Shown: in pieces, positions 56,073 through 63,768 of the stretch
Layout of the letters: each line of letters opens with the position of its first letter
Numbering within the stretch: position 1 is the stretch's first letter
NCBI GenBank assembly: GCA_036274895.1
Contig: DASUEU010000040.1
Location: 1 to 64,000, forward strand
Reading direction: 5' to 3'
DNA from: CALMKX01 sp036274895
GTDB taxonomy: Bacteria; Acidobacteriota; Thermoanaerobaculia; Multivoradales; SZUA-115
DNA length: 64,000 bases
Translations under genes and position numbers: made by a program
Notes under the pieces: model-generated
Databases searched by the model: none
Told to the model about the DNA's origin: nothing
The model's input: the letters and a program-made list of their open reading frames with translations, nothing else

Positions 56073-56548
56073 AGCGCTCGATCACCGTCGAGGTCAACGG
56101 CGAGCGCCACGAGCGCGAGGTGGAGCCTCGCCTGCTGCTCTCCGACTTCCTGCGCCACGAGCTGGGCCTGACCGGCACCCACGTGGGCTGCGAGCACGGC
56201 GTATGCGGGGCTTGCACGGTGTTGCTCGACGGCGAGGCGGTGCGCTCCTGCCTGCTGCTCGCTGTCCAGGCCGAAGGGCATCGCCTCGAAACGGTCGAGA
56301 GCCTGGCGCCGGATCCGGAGCGCCTCCACCCCCTGCAGGAGGCCTTCCGCGAGGCCCACGCCCTGCAATGCGGCTTCTGCACCCCCGGCATCCTGATGAC
56401 CCTCTTGCCCTTCCTGGCCGAGAACCCCGACCCGAGCGAGGAAGAGATCCGCCACGCCATCTCGGGCAACCTCTGCCGCTGCACCGGCTACCAGAACATC
56501 GTCGAGGCGGTGAAGCTCGCCGCAGCGGCGATCAAGCCCGGCTCATGA
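56069..56548 (+). CDS. 2Fe-2S (small) subunit of a xanthine oxidase-family hydroxylase
   Basis: A 159-residue iron-sulfur subunit (CoxS type) with both clusters: plant-ferredoxin type 'GCEHGVCGACTVLLDG' and the helical-domain cluster 'CGFCTPG..CRCTGY'. It carries electrons from the Mo site to FAD. The GTG start overlaps the previous stop (GTGA) and its own stop overlaps the amidase start (ATGA). Confidence 0.95.
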   Translation: MKRSITVEVNGERHEREVEPRLLLSDFLRHELGLTGTHVGCEHGVCGACTVLLDGEAVRSCLLLAVQAEGHRLETVESLAPDPERLHPLQEAFREAHALQCGFCTPGILMTLLPFLAENPDPSEEEIRHAISGNLCRCTGYQNIVEAVKLAAAAIKPGS

Positions 56549-57843
56549 CCCTGGACGCGCCCGCCTCGCTGCCGGAGCTGGCCGAGGGTCTGGCCGCGGG
56601 CACTCTCGACCTCCTCGCCTACCTGGGCGAGCTGGAGGCCCACTTCGCCGCCCGTGAGGGGGAGATCCACGCCTTCGTGCCCGAGCCGGGGCGCTTCGAC
56701 CGCCTGCGCCGCGAGGCCGAGACCCTGCTCCACCACCACCCTGATCCGGCCCAGCGCCCGCCCCTCTTCGGCGTGCCCGTGGGGGTGAAGGACATCTTCC
56801 ACGTCCAGGGCTTCGCCACCCGCGCCGGCAGCGCCCTGCCGCCGGACGTTCTGGCCGGTCAGGAGGCGGCGGCGGTGTCCCGCCTCAAGGCTGCCGGTGC
56901 TCTGATCCTCGGCAAGACGGTCACCACCGAGTTCGCCAGCTTCGCCCCCGGTCCGACCCGCAATCCCCACCACCTGGCCCACACCCCGGGCGGCTCCTCG
57001 AGCGGCTCGGCGGCGGCCCTGGCGGCGGGTCTCGCCCCGCTGACCCTGGGCACGCAGACCATCGGCTCGGTGGCCCGGCCGGCTTCCTTCTGCGGCGTGG
57101 TGGGTACCAAGCCAACCTACGACCGGGTCTCGCGGGCCGGGGTGATCCCGGTGTCGCCCTTTCTCGATCACGTCGGCTGGTTCACCCTGGACGTGGCCGG
57201 GGCCCACCTGGTGGCGAGCCTGCTCTGCCACGACTGGCGCTCCGAGGTGCCCCGTCGGGCGCCGGTGGCCGGCATCCCCGAGGGCCCCTACCTCGAGCGG
57301 GCCACGGCCGAAGGGCTGGAGCTCTTCCGCGGCGCTTGCGAGCGCTTGAAGGCGGCCGGCCTCGAGATCAAGCCGGTGCCGCTGTTCGCGGACTTCGAGC
57401 AGATCGAGGCTCGGCACCAGCGGCTGTTCGACGGCGAGATGGCGCGCACCCACGAGGCCTGGTTCCGTCGTTACGAGAACCTGTACCGGCCGAAGACGGT
57501 CGAGATCCTGCTGCGGGGCCGCCGCGTGCGCGACGAGCAGCTGGTCGCCGACCGCGCCGGCCGCGCCGCCGTGCGTGCCGAGCTGGAAGCTGCCATGGCC
57601 GAGCACGAGGTGGACCTGTGGGTGTCGCCCTCCGCGACCGGCCCGGCCCCGCTCGGGCTCGACGCAACCGGCGATCCGATCATGAACCTGCCCTGGACCC
57701 AGGCCGGCGTGCCCACGGTCACCGTCCCGGCCGGCCGGGCGGCCAACGGCCTGCCCTTCGGCCTCCAGATCGCCGGCCGCTTCGGCGAGGACGAGGCCCT
57801 GCTCGCCTGGGCGCGGCCGATCGAGAGGGAGCTGGGGGGTTGA
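56545..57843 (+). CDS. Amidase-signature family amidohydrolase
   Basis: A 432-residue enzyme of the amidase-signature family, which hydrolyses C-N bonds of amides, ureides or allophanate. The Ser-Ser-Lys triad is visible: Lys82 (GVPVGVKD), the Gly/Ser stretch GGSSSGS at 149-155 with the cis-Ser, and nucleophile Ser175 (TIGSVARPAS). It is cytosolic, without signal peptide. It lies between the Mo-hydroxylase subunits and FdrA with four-base overlaps at both ends (ATGA, TTGA), so its substrate is probably a nitrogen compound handled by the same pathway. Confidence 0.9.
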   Translation: MTLDAPASLPELAEGLAAGTLDLLAYLGELEAHFAAREGEIHAFVPEPGRFDRLRREAETLLHHHPDPAQRPPLFGVPVGVKDIFHVQGFATRAGSALPPDVLAGQEAAAVSRLKAAGALILGKTVTTEFASFAPGPTRNPHHLAHTPGGSSSGSAAALAAGLAPLTLGTQTIGSVARPASFCGVVGTKPTYDRVSRAGVIPVSPFLDHVGWFTLDVAGAHLVASLLCHDWRSEVPRRAPVAGIPEGPYLERATAEGLELFRGACERLKAAGLEIKPVPLFADFEQIEARHQRLFDGEMARTHEAWFRRYENLYRPKTVEILLRGRRVRDEQLVADRAGRAAVRAELEAAMAEHEVDLWVSPSATGPAPLGLDATGDPIMNLPWTQAGVPTVTVPAGRAANGLPFGLQIAGRFGEDEALLAWARPIERELGG

Positions 57844-59537
57844 GCGTCGTCCGCTGGCAACTGCGGCCGGGCCTCTACGCGGACTCGATCGTTTTGCTCC
57901 GGATCCAGAAGGGGATCGCCGAGCGCCCCGGGGTGGAGGACGCCGGGGTGGTGATGGGCACGGTGGCCAATCTCACCCTGCTGGCTGCCCAGGGCTTGGC
58001 CCCGGAGGGCCTGGCCGAGGCCGCGTCGGACGATCTGGTGGTGGTGGTGCGGGCGCAGAGCGAGCCGGCCGCGACAGCCGCCCTCGCTGCCCTCGACGAG
58101 CTGCTAGGCGAACGCCGCGGCGGAGGAGGCGAAGAGGAGGACTACCGCCCGAGGAGCCTGGCGGCGGCCGTCGGCACCCTGCCGTCCGCGCGCTGGGTGC
58201 TGGTTTCGGTGCCGGGACGCCACGCCGCCCGGGTGGCCCGCCAGGCTCTCGAGTGGGGGCGGCACGTGTTCCTGTTCAGCGACAACGTCTCCCTGGCGGA
58301 AGAGGTCGCGCTCAAGCGCGAGGCCGCCGCTCGGGGCCTGCTGGTGGCCGGGCCGGACTGCGGCACGGCGATCGTGGCCGGCACCGGGCTTGGCTTCGCC
58401 AACCGGGTGCGGCGTGGCGAGGTGGGAGTGGTGGCCGCGTCGGGCACCGGGCTCCAGGCGGTGGCCAGTCGCCTCCATGCCCTGGGTGCCGGCATCTCCC
58501 ACGCCCTGGGGACGGGGGGGCGGGATCTCGCCGAGGAGGTGGGGGGCATCACCACCCTCCAGGCCCTCGATCTGCTCGCCCGGGACGAGGGGACGCGGGT
58601 GATCGTCCTCATCGCCAAGCCCCCGGCGCCGGCCGTGGCGGCGCGGGTGCTGGCCGCGGCCCGCGCCACGGCCAAGCCGACGGTGGTGGCCTTCCTGGGC
58701 TACGCCCCTCCGGCCCGGCGGCTGGGCAGCCTCCACTTCGCCCTCAACCTCTCCGAAGCGGCGGACCTGGCCCTCGAGGCCCTGGGAGCGCCGAGCCCCA
58801 GCTCGGCGTCTGCCTCCCCCGAGGTGCCAGCCACTTCGGGGCCGGGCCATCTCCGCGCCCTCTTCGCCGGCGGCACCCTGGCCTACGAGGCCATCCTGGG
58901 CCTCGCCCCGTGGCTGGGAACGGTGGCTTCCAACCTCCACAGCGAAGCCAGCCGGCCCCTCGCCGACCTCGGCCGCAGCGAAGGCCACACCGTGCTCGAC
59001 CTGGGGGAGGACGCCTTCACCGTCGGCCGGCCCCACCCGGCGATGGACTCCACCCTGCGCCTGGCCCGTTTCCGCCAGGAAGCCGCGGACCCCGAGACGG
59101 GGCTGATCCTCCTCGACTTCGTGCTCGGCGACGCGGCCCAGGCCGACCCGGCCGCGGAGTGGGCGCCGGCCATCGCCCAGGCCCGGGCCGAGCGGCCGGG
59201 GCTGGAAGTGGTGGCGCTGGTGATCGGCACCGAGGAGGATCCCCAAGACGCCGCAGCACAGGCCGCAGCGCTCGAGGGGGCCGGCGCCCGGGTGTTCACC
59301 GACTCGGCGGCGGCCGTGGCCTGGGTGGGGGAGAGGCTGGCCCCGCCCTGGCAGCCGCCCTTCCCGCCGGCCGGCGCCGAAGCCCTGGCGGCTCCCCTCG
59401 CCGCCGTCAACGTCGGCCTGGAGCTCTTCGCGGCGAGCCTCGTCGATCAAGGTGCCCAGGCGCTTCACGTCGACTGGCGGCCCCCGGCCGGTGGCAATGA
59501 ACGACTCTTGGCGATCCTCGATCGCCTGCGGAGGTAG
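57840..59537 (+). CDS. fdrA: FdrA-family protein (succinyl-CoA synthetase-like; oxamate carbamoyltransferase-type subunit)
   Basis: A 565-residue protein of the FdrA family, distantly like the alpha subunit of succinyl-CoA synthetase ('CGTAIVAGTGLGFANRVRRGEVGVVAASGTGLQAV' split near 183-215). Length equals E. coli FdrA. In E. coli fdrA lies with ylbE/ylbF in the allantoin cluster, and these genes have been tied to the oxamate carbamoyltransferase step. The start is a TTG overlapping the amidase stop. The inner 'SPEVPATSGPGH' (around residue 330) is encoded by copy B of the near-palindromic repeat, at the junction of two domains. Partner DUF1116 follows after five bases. Confidence 0.88.
   Translation: MSVVRWQLRPGLYADSIVLLRIQKGIAERPGVEDAGVVMGTVANLTLLAAQGLAPEGLAEAASDDLVVVVRAQSEPAATAALAALDELLGERRGGGGEEEDYRPRSLAAAVGTLPSARWVLVSVPGRHAARVARQALEWGRHVFLFSDNVSLAEEVALKREAAARGLLVAGPDCGTAIVAGTGLGFANRVRRGEVGVVAASGTGLQAVASRLHALGAGISHALGTGGRDLAEEVGGITTLQALDLLARDEGTRVIVLIAKPPAPAVAARVLAAARATAKPTVVAFLGYAPPARRLGSLHFALNLSEAADLALEALGAPSPSSASASPEVPATSGPGHLRALFAGGTLAYEAILGLAPWLGTVASNLHSEASRPLADLGRSEGHTVLDLGEDAFTVGRPHPAMDSTLRLARFRQEAADPETGLILLDFVLGDAAQADPAAEWAPAIAQARAERPGLEVVALVIGTEEDPQDAAAQAAALEGAGARVFTDSAAAVAWVGERLAPPWQPPFPPAGAEALAAPLAAVNVGLELFAASLVDQGAQALHVDWRPPAGGNERLLAILDRLRR
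58818..58841. repeat. Near-palindromic 24-bp repeat, copy B
   Basis: Identical over 24 bases to 45398-45421, here in-frame within fdrA at an Ala/Ser/Pro-rich inter-domain linker. Confidence 0.85.
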
Positions 59538-59542
59538 GCATC

Positions 59543-60799
59543 GTGGTGTTCTCCAAGGCGGATCTCGATCGAGCCAACGCGACGGCCCTCGAGCGGCTGA
59601 CCTCGGCGCGGCCGATGCTCACCGGCGTGGCCCGGGCCGGCGACGTGATCCCCGCCCTGGGGGAACGCCGCCTGCTCCACGCCGGCCCGCCGATCGCCTG
59701 GGCTGCGGCCTCCGGTCCCCTGCGCGGGGCCCTGGTCGGTGCCGTGCTCTACGAGGGCTGGGCTGCGGACGAGGCGGCTGCCGAGGCGATGCTGGCCAGA
59801 GGTGAGGTGCCCTTCGAGCCCTGCCACCACCACGGCTGCGTGGGGCCCATGGCCGGCGTGACCTCGCCTTCGATGGCCCTCTACCGGGTGGAGAACGTCA
59901 CCCAGGGCAACCTCGCCTGGTCCAACTTCAACGAGGGCTACGGCAAGGTGCTGCGCTACGGCGCCTTCGCGCCGGAGGTGCTGGCCCGGCTGCGCTGGAT
60001 CAACGAGACGGTGGCGCCCCTGGTGGGCTCGGCGATCGCAGCCGGTGAGCCCTTGGATCTGCGCTCCCTGGTGGCCGAGGCCCTGCACATGGGGGATGAG
60101 GGCCACAACCGCAACAAGGCGGGCTCCCTGCTGTTCACGAAGTGGCTGGCACCTCGGGTGGTGAATGTCTCCGAAGACCGGGCTTCCACCGCCGAGGTGC
60201 TGCGCTTCCTGGGCGACAACGCGCTGTCCGTGCTCAACCCGGTGATGGCCGCATGCAAGGCCATGGCGGACGCCGCCCACGGGGTCGAGGGCTCGACGCT
60301 GGTGACGGCCATGGCGAGGAACGGTACCGAGTTCGGCATCCGGGTGAGCGGCCTCGCCGAGCGCTGGTTCACCGCCCCCTCGAGCACGCCGGACGGGCTC
60401 TACTTCGCGGGCTTCTCGGCCGCCGACGCCAACCCGGACATCGGCGACTCGACGATCACCGAGACGGCGGGCATCGGTGCCTTCGCCATGGCCGCGGCGC
60501 CGGCCATCGTTACCTTCATCTCGGGCAAGCCCAAGGACGCCCGCGACGCCACCCTCGAGATGTACGAGATCACCCTGGGCGAGCACCCCCACTTCACCAT
60601 CCCCGCCCTCGACTTCCGCGGCACCCCGGTGGGCATCGACCTGACCAAGGTCGTGGAGCTGGGCATCACCCCCCGCGTCAACACCGGCATCGCCCACAAG
60701 AACGCCGGCGTCGGCCAGATCGGCGCCGGCCTGGTCCGGCCGTCGATCAGAGTGTTCGAGGAGGCGCTGCTGGCGTTTGCGGAGCGGCGCGGGGTGTAG
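59543..60799 (+). CDS. DUF1116 (YlbE-family) protein
   Basis: A 418-residue cytosolic protein of the DUF1116 family, the standing partner of FdrA and of the same length as E. coli YlbE. Family features include 'GCVGPMAGVTSPSMALYRVEN', 'MGDEGHNRNKAG' (about residue 182-193) and 'HFTIPALDFRGTPVGIDLTKV'. Together FdrA and YlbE (with YlbF in E. coli) are implicated in carbamoyl transfer from oxalurate in anaerobic allantoin use. No YlbF (DUF2877) or carbamate kinase gene is seen here. GGAGG ends eight bases before the GTG. Residues KWLAPR are encoded by copy C of the near-palindromic repeat. Confidence 0.9.
   Translation: MVFSKADLDRANATALERLTSARPMLTGVARAGDVIPALGERRLLHAGPPIAWAAASGPLRGALVGAVLYEGWAADEAAAEAMLARGEVPFEPCHHHGCVGPMAGVTSPSMALYRVENVTQGNLAWSNFNEGYGKVLRYGAFAPEVLARLRWINETVAPLVGSAIAAGEPLDLRSLVAEALHMGDEGHNRNKAGSLLFTKWLAPRVVNVSEDRASTAEVLRFLGDNALSVLNPVMAACKAMADAAHGVEGSTLVTAMARNGTEFGIRVSGLAERWFTAPSSTPDGLYFAGFSAADANPDIGDSTITETAGIGAFAMAAAPAIVTFISGKPKDARDATLEMYEITLGEHPHFTIPALDFRGTPVGIDLTKVVELGITPRVNTGIAHKNAGVGQIGAGLVRPSIRVFEEALLAFAERRGV
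60138..60158. repeat. Near-palindromic repeat, copy C (21 bp, inverted)
   Basis: Twenty-one bases (CGAAGTGGCTGGCACCTCGG + G) equal the reverse complement of most of copies A and B, in-frame in the DUF1116 gene and read in the same frame (KWLAPR) as copy A. Confidence 0.8.
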
Positions 60800-60846
60800 G
60801 GAGAGCTGTCTGCGCCCCAGCAAGGTGTTCGATACCTCAGCTCTAG

Positions 60847-60860
60847 GCACGTATACTTGC
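60847..60860. promoter_or_regulatory. Promoter/operator of the VapBC-like module
   Basis: TATACT (60852-60857) is a good -10 box, lying inside the 14-bp near-palindrome GCAcGTATACtTGC (12 of 14). A GTATAC core over the -10 box is a plausible site for antitoxin repression of its own operon. Confidence 0.5.
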
Positions 60861-60884
60861 ACCTACACTCCCGGGAGGACGACC

Positions 60885-61115
60885 ATGAGCCAGCTCACTC
60901 TCTACTTGGATCCCGAAACCGAAAAGCTCCTCAAGGCTGCCGCCAAGGCGAGCGGGCTCTCCGTGAGCCGTTGGGTGTGTGATCTGGTGCGAGAGCGGGT
61001 CACGGCAGATGGACCGCAGCGTCTGGCTCGGCTGGCCGGCGCCTGGAAAGACGCACCTACCGCCGAGGACTTCCGAGCAGCCGAGGGCCAGGACGTTCTC
61101 CGCGAGCCCTTCTGA
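60885..61115 (+). CDS. Ribbon-helix-helix-type antitoxin
   Basis: A 76-residue antitoxin: N-terminal strand-helix-helix 'SQLTLYLDPETEKLLKAAAK' + ASGLSVSRWV is a CopG/RHH-like DNA-binding fold, the acidic C-terminus ('WKDAPTAEDFRAAEGQDV') the toxin-binding part. GGGAGGA lies seven bases before the ATG, and the PIN toxin starts inside its stop codon (TGATG). Confidence 0.85.
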   Translation: MSQLTLYLDPETEKLLKAAAKASGLSVSRWVCDLVRERVTADGPQRLARLAGAWKDAPTAEDFRAAEGQDVLREPF

Positions 61116-61507
61116 TGTTCGCCCTGGATACCAACACCGTCATCTACTTCTTCAAGGGGTTCGGTCGAGTGGCCGAGCGCTTGCTGGCCACGCCACTCGA
61201 CCAGATCGCGATTCCGGTGATCGTCCTCTACGAGCTGGAAGTCGGCATCGCCAAGTCGAACCAGCCCGAGAAGCGCAGGGGGCAAGTGGACGAGCTGAGC
61301 GCGCTGGTACGGATCCTGCCTTTCGGGCCTGCAGAAGCCCGCACCACGGCGCAGCTCCGGGCTTCGCTCGAGGCGATCGGGCGACCGATCGGCCCTCTCG
61401 ACACCCTGATCGCGGGAACGGCCCTCCACCACAGTGCTACCCTGGTCAGCCACAACCTCAGCGAGATCGGCCGGGTTGCAGGGCTCAAGGTCGAGGACTG
61501 GTACTGA
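61115..61507 (+). CDS. PIN-domain toxin VapC
   Basis: A 130-residue PIN RNase of the VapC/FitB type: 'MFALDTNTVIYFFKG' with Asp5, Glu40 (LYELEVG), Asp96 (GPLDTLIAG) and a C-terminal 'LVSHNLSEIGRVAGLKVEDWY', a hallmark of this branch, in which Asn replaces the last acidic residue. It overlaps the antitoxin stop by one base, so is coupled to it. Confidence 0.92.
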   Translation: MFALDTNTVIYFFKGFGRVAERLLATPLDQIAIPVIVLYELEVGIAKSNQPEKRRGQVDELSALVRILPFGPAEARTTAQLRASLEAIGRPIGPLDTLIAGTALHHSATLVSHNLSEIGRVAGLKVEDWY

Positions 61508-61550
61508 CTGGATGTCCTCGATAAGGACCCGCTTGAGCTAGCAGGCAGGT

Positions 61551-62889
61551 TCAGCGGACCTGCTCTCGAAGCACGAGATCCCAGCATCCGCCCCGCAGCC
61601 CTGCCTGGATCCCTTTTCGAGAGCTCTCGTCGAGGAGTGCCTCGTCGAGCTGTTCGAGAAGTCGGTTCTTGTTCTCCCGGTCGAGAGCGAGTTCCAGGAG
61701 TTTTGCGGCTACCAGTCGAGCATAGTTGGACAGCACTTTCGCGAGGAGTGTCATCCTCTCTGAGCGGGAATCGGCGCTGCTCTCCCCGTGGAAGTACTTG
61801 CTGCGCACCTCGTAGGCGTCCTTTATGTTTTGGAAGACGATCTGCGAATCGAGTTCGGCTGGTTCCAAGAACACTGCTGCTCGGTAGCTCAATGTCCGTT
61901 TCAGCTCTCCCCTTGCGCCGGCAAGAAGAAAGCCCTCAAGGCTGGCTACTGCCAGGGCAGTCTGCTCCTCAGAATCTGTGCTCTCTCGCAGGGCCCTGAA
62001 GTACTGCTTGAGCCCAACTACTGCACGGCCCTCTGAGGGGCGAATAGGGTTGCTCGGGACCTTCGAGGCGATCTGAGTAAGAAAACTCCTGAGACGCACG
62101 GCATGGTCGCTAGTCACTGTGATGGGCGGCGAGTAACTGGATGCTGGACGGGACGGGCTGACGGATGCGGGCGGAGCTACCAAGGAGTCAGACGAGATCT
62201 TCTTCAGGACGATCGAAACTGGCCCGGAGCCGAAGAGGCACAGGCTGTTCACGGTCCTCTGCACCTCTGCCATTGGGCTCTGCGTTGCCTCTCGTCTCAA
62301 GTACCGATTCCACTCCAGACATCATCAGTTGATCAAACCCTAGAGGCGAGAGGAAATCCAGCTCTTCCCACCTGAAATCGGCCGCACAGAGCCGGCGCAG
62401 CACGAGACCGTCACCGACTTCCAGGTCCTCGCCAACTACCTTGATACCAGTGAGCCAGGCCTGTATCCACCACTCGACTGGTCCGCCGGAGAGTTCGCCA
62501 AGGAACCGCTCAACGAGCGTTTCGGGGCTCGAAAGGGTTTGTGACTGTGCCGCATCGAGTGCCACTCGGATCATGAGGTTCGTCAGATGCCCGCGGGCGC
62601 CAGGTAGGTCAATTCCGTCGGGTCGCATTTCGGAAGCACATTCCTCGAAAGGTGCGGCATGCCGGCCGATGTACTGGTCGAATAGACGATGAACGGTCGA
62701 CAAATCCCACTCGTTGCGAAGCTCCCTCATCCAGTTGCCCTGAACCATGCCTTCGGAGTAGTCAGCTTCGAAGACCCGATACGGCACCTCATCCTGTAGC
62801 AGTTTGCCGTCATCGATGGCTACGAGAATCTCGCGCGCGAAGCCCTCTGCAAGGACTGTGAGTTTCCGCCTCAGCGTGGGATCGGACAT
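61551..62889 (-). pseudogene. HEPN-domain (Apea-like) gene split by a frameshift
   Basis: Two overlapping minus-strand frames make one gene of about 447 codons. The upstream part (62889-62188) starts MSDPTLRRKL after GAGGAG and runs to 'SGVESVLETRGNAEPNGRG', then reads out of frame. The downstream part (open from 62300) picks up with 'AEVQRTVNSLCLFGSGPVS' and ends at 61551 with a HEPN domain carrying RSKYFH (RxxxxH, near 61785-61800), the catalytic motif of HEPN RNases. The parts differ by one base, and the switch lies at about 62240-62290. No slippery heptamer is obvious, so a disabling indel or a sequence error is likelier than programmed shifting. Lower GC than the window. It resembles Apea-like HEPN proteins of defence/TA settings. 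Confidence 0.68.
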
Positions 62890-62976
62890 CCCCAAGAGCT
62901 CCTCTTCGTGCTGACCTCTGGCGACGCTTTCGCCAGCCAGTTCGTCAGCGGGGTAGCGTTGACCCCTGCATTCCTT

Positions 62977-63408
62977 TCATCCCGCCTCCACCTCGAACCC
63001 CTCCTGCCGGAAGTGCCCATCTAGCGCTACCACCGGCGGACGGCCGTGGCGGCGGAGGAGGACGAAGGAGGTGCAGTCAGTGAAGGAGTAGGTCTTGTCC
63101 GGGCGCTGCTGGAAGAGTTCCCAGGCTTCGACCTCGTCGTGGGCCTGGACGCGGACCAAGCTGGTCAGGCCGGGGTCGAGGAGGGCGTCCCCCACCTGCT
63201 GCGCCACGTGGTGACCGAGGCGCACCAGACAGAGGGTCACCGTCTCATCGAACACGAAGTTCGAGGTCAAGAGTCGGCCCTCGTAGCGCGCGAGCACCCG
63301 GGCCACGGCCTCGTGGTCCGGGTCGGCCCGGTTGATGAAGGCGAACCAGGCGCTGGTGTCGACGAAGAGCTGAGGGCGCAGCGTATGGAAGGTCTTGACC
63401 TTGCCCAT
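62977..63408 (-). CDS. PIN-domain toxin
   Basis: A 143-residue PIN protein. Asp17 (LFVDTSAWFAFINR), Glu55 (FVFDETVTL), Asp111 (SFTDCTSF) and Asp130 (ALDGHF) form the metal site; the form with 'DxSAWxA' and 'FDETxT' is a common VapC subgroup. The ATG (MGKVKTF) lies 17 bases downstream of the antitoxin stop. Second module of the island. Confidence 0.9.
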   Translation of the reverse strand: MGKVKTFHTLRPQLFVDTSAWFAFINRADPDHEAVARVLARYEGRLLTSNFVFDETVTLCLVRLGHHVAQQVGDALLDPGLTSLVRVQAHDEVEAWELFQQRPDKTYSFTDCTSFVLLRRHGRPPVVALDGHFRQEGFEVEAG

Positions 63409-63425
63409 GGCGGAGGATTCGAGGC

Positions 63426-63650
63426 TCAGGGGCCCGGGTAGAGCAGGCGGTCGTGGTCTCGGCCGCGGCCTTCGGGATCCTCGGCCATCCCCTTGAGCTG
63501 AGAGAGGGAGCGACGCGGCACCGGAGGTTCCACCAGGTACTCCGCCACGGCCTCCCGTACCAGGTCGGAGAGGCTGCGGCCCTCCCGCTCCCCCTTGGCC
63601 AGCAGGGCCTCGTACTGCCAATCGTCGAGGTTGAGCTGTGTACGGTGCAT
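63426..63650 (-). CDS. Ribbon-helix-helix antitoxin
   Basis: A 74-residue antitoxin: 'MHRTQLNLDDWQYEALLAKG' + EREGRSLSDLVREAVAEYL is a classic RHH fold, followed by a basic-acidic tail ('LKGMAEDPEGRGRDHDRLLY') that would bind the toxin. Likely leaderless. Precedes the PIN toxin. Confidence 0.88.
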   Translation of the reverse strand: MHRTQLNLDDWQYEALLAKGEREGRSLSDLVREAVAEYLVEPPVPRRSLSQLKGMAEDPEGRGRDHDRLLYPGP

Positions 63651-63660
63651 TGCGGGCGGT

Positions 63661-63666
63661 ATCTTA
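63661..63666 (-). promoter_or_regulatory. -10 box of the RHH antitoxin gene
   Basis: Minus-strand TAAGAT, ten bases before the ATG, with no ribosome site between; it lies in GTAAGATAC, a small imperfect palindrome. Confidence 0.4.
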
Positions 63667-63768
63667 CATCTTCCAGCGAGTGGTGCGCAACCCCGCCGAG
63701 CGCTCCCCTGTGACCTCCTGCCATACAATGCCGTTCCAGCTTCTTCCCCACTCGATCGGAGGCACTCG

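Noticed and set aside
62188..62300. Programmed ribosomal frameshift in the HEPN gene
   Set aside because: No slippery heptamer followed by a pseudoknot or strong hairpin was evident in the overlap; an indel is simpler.
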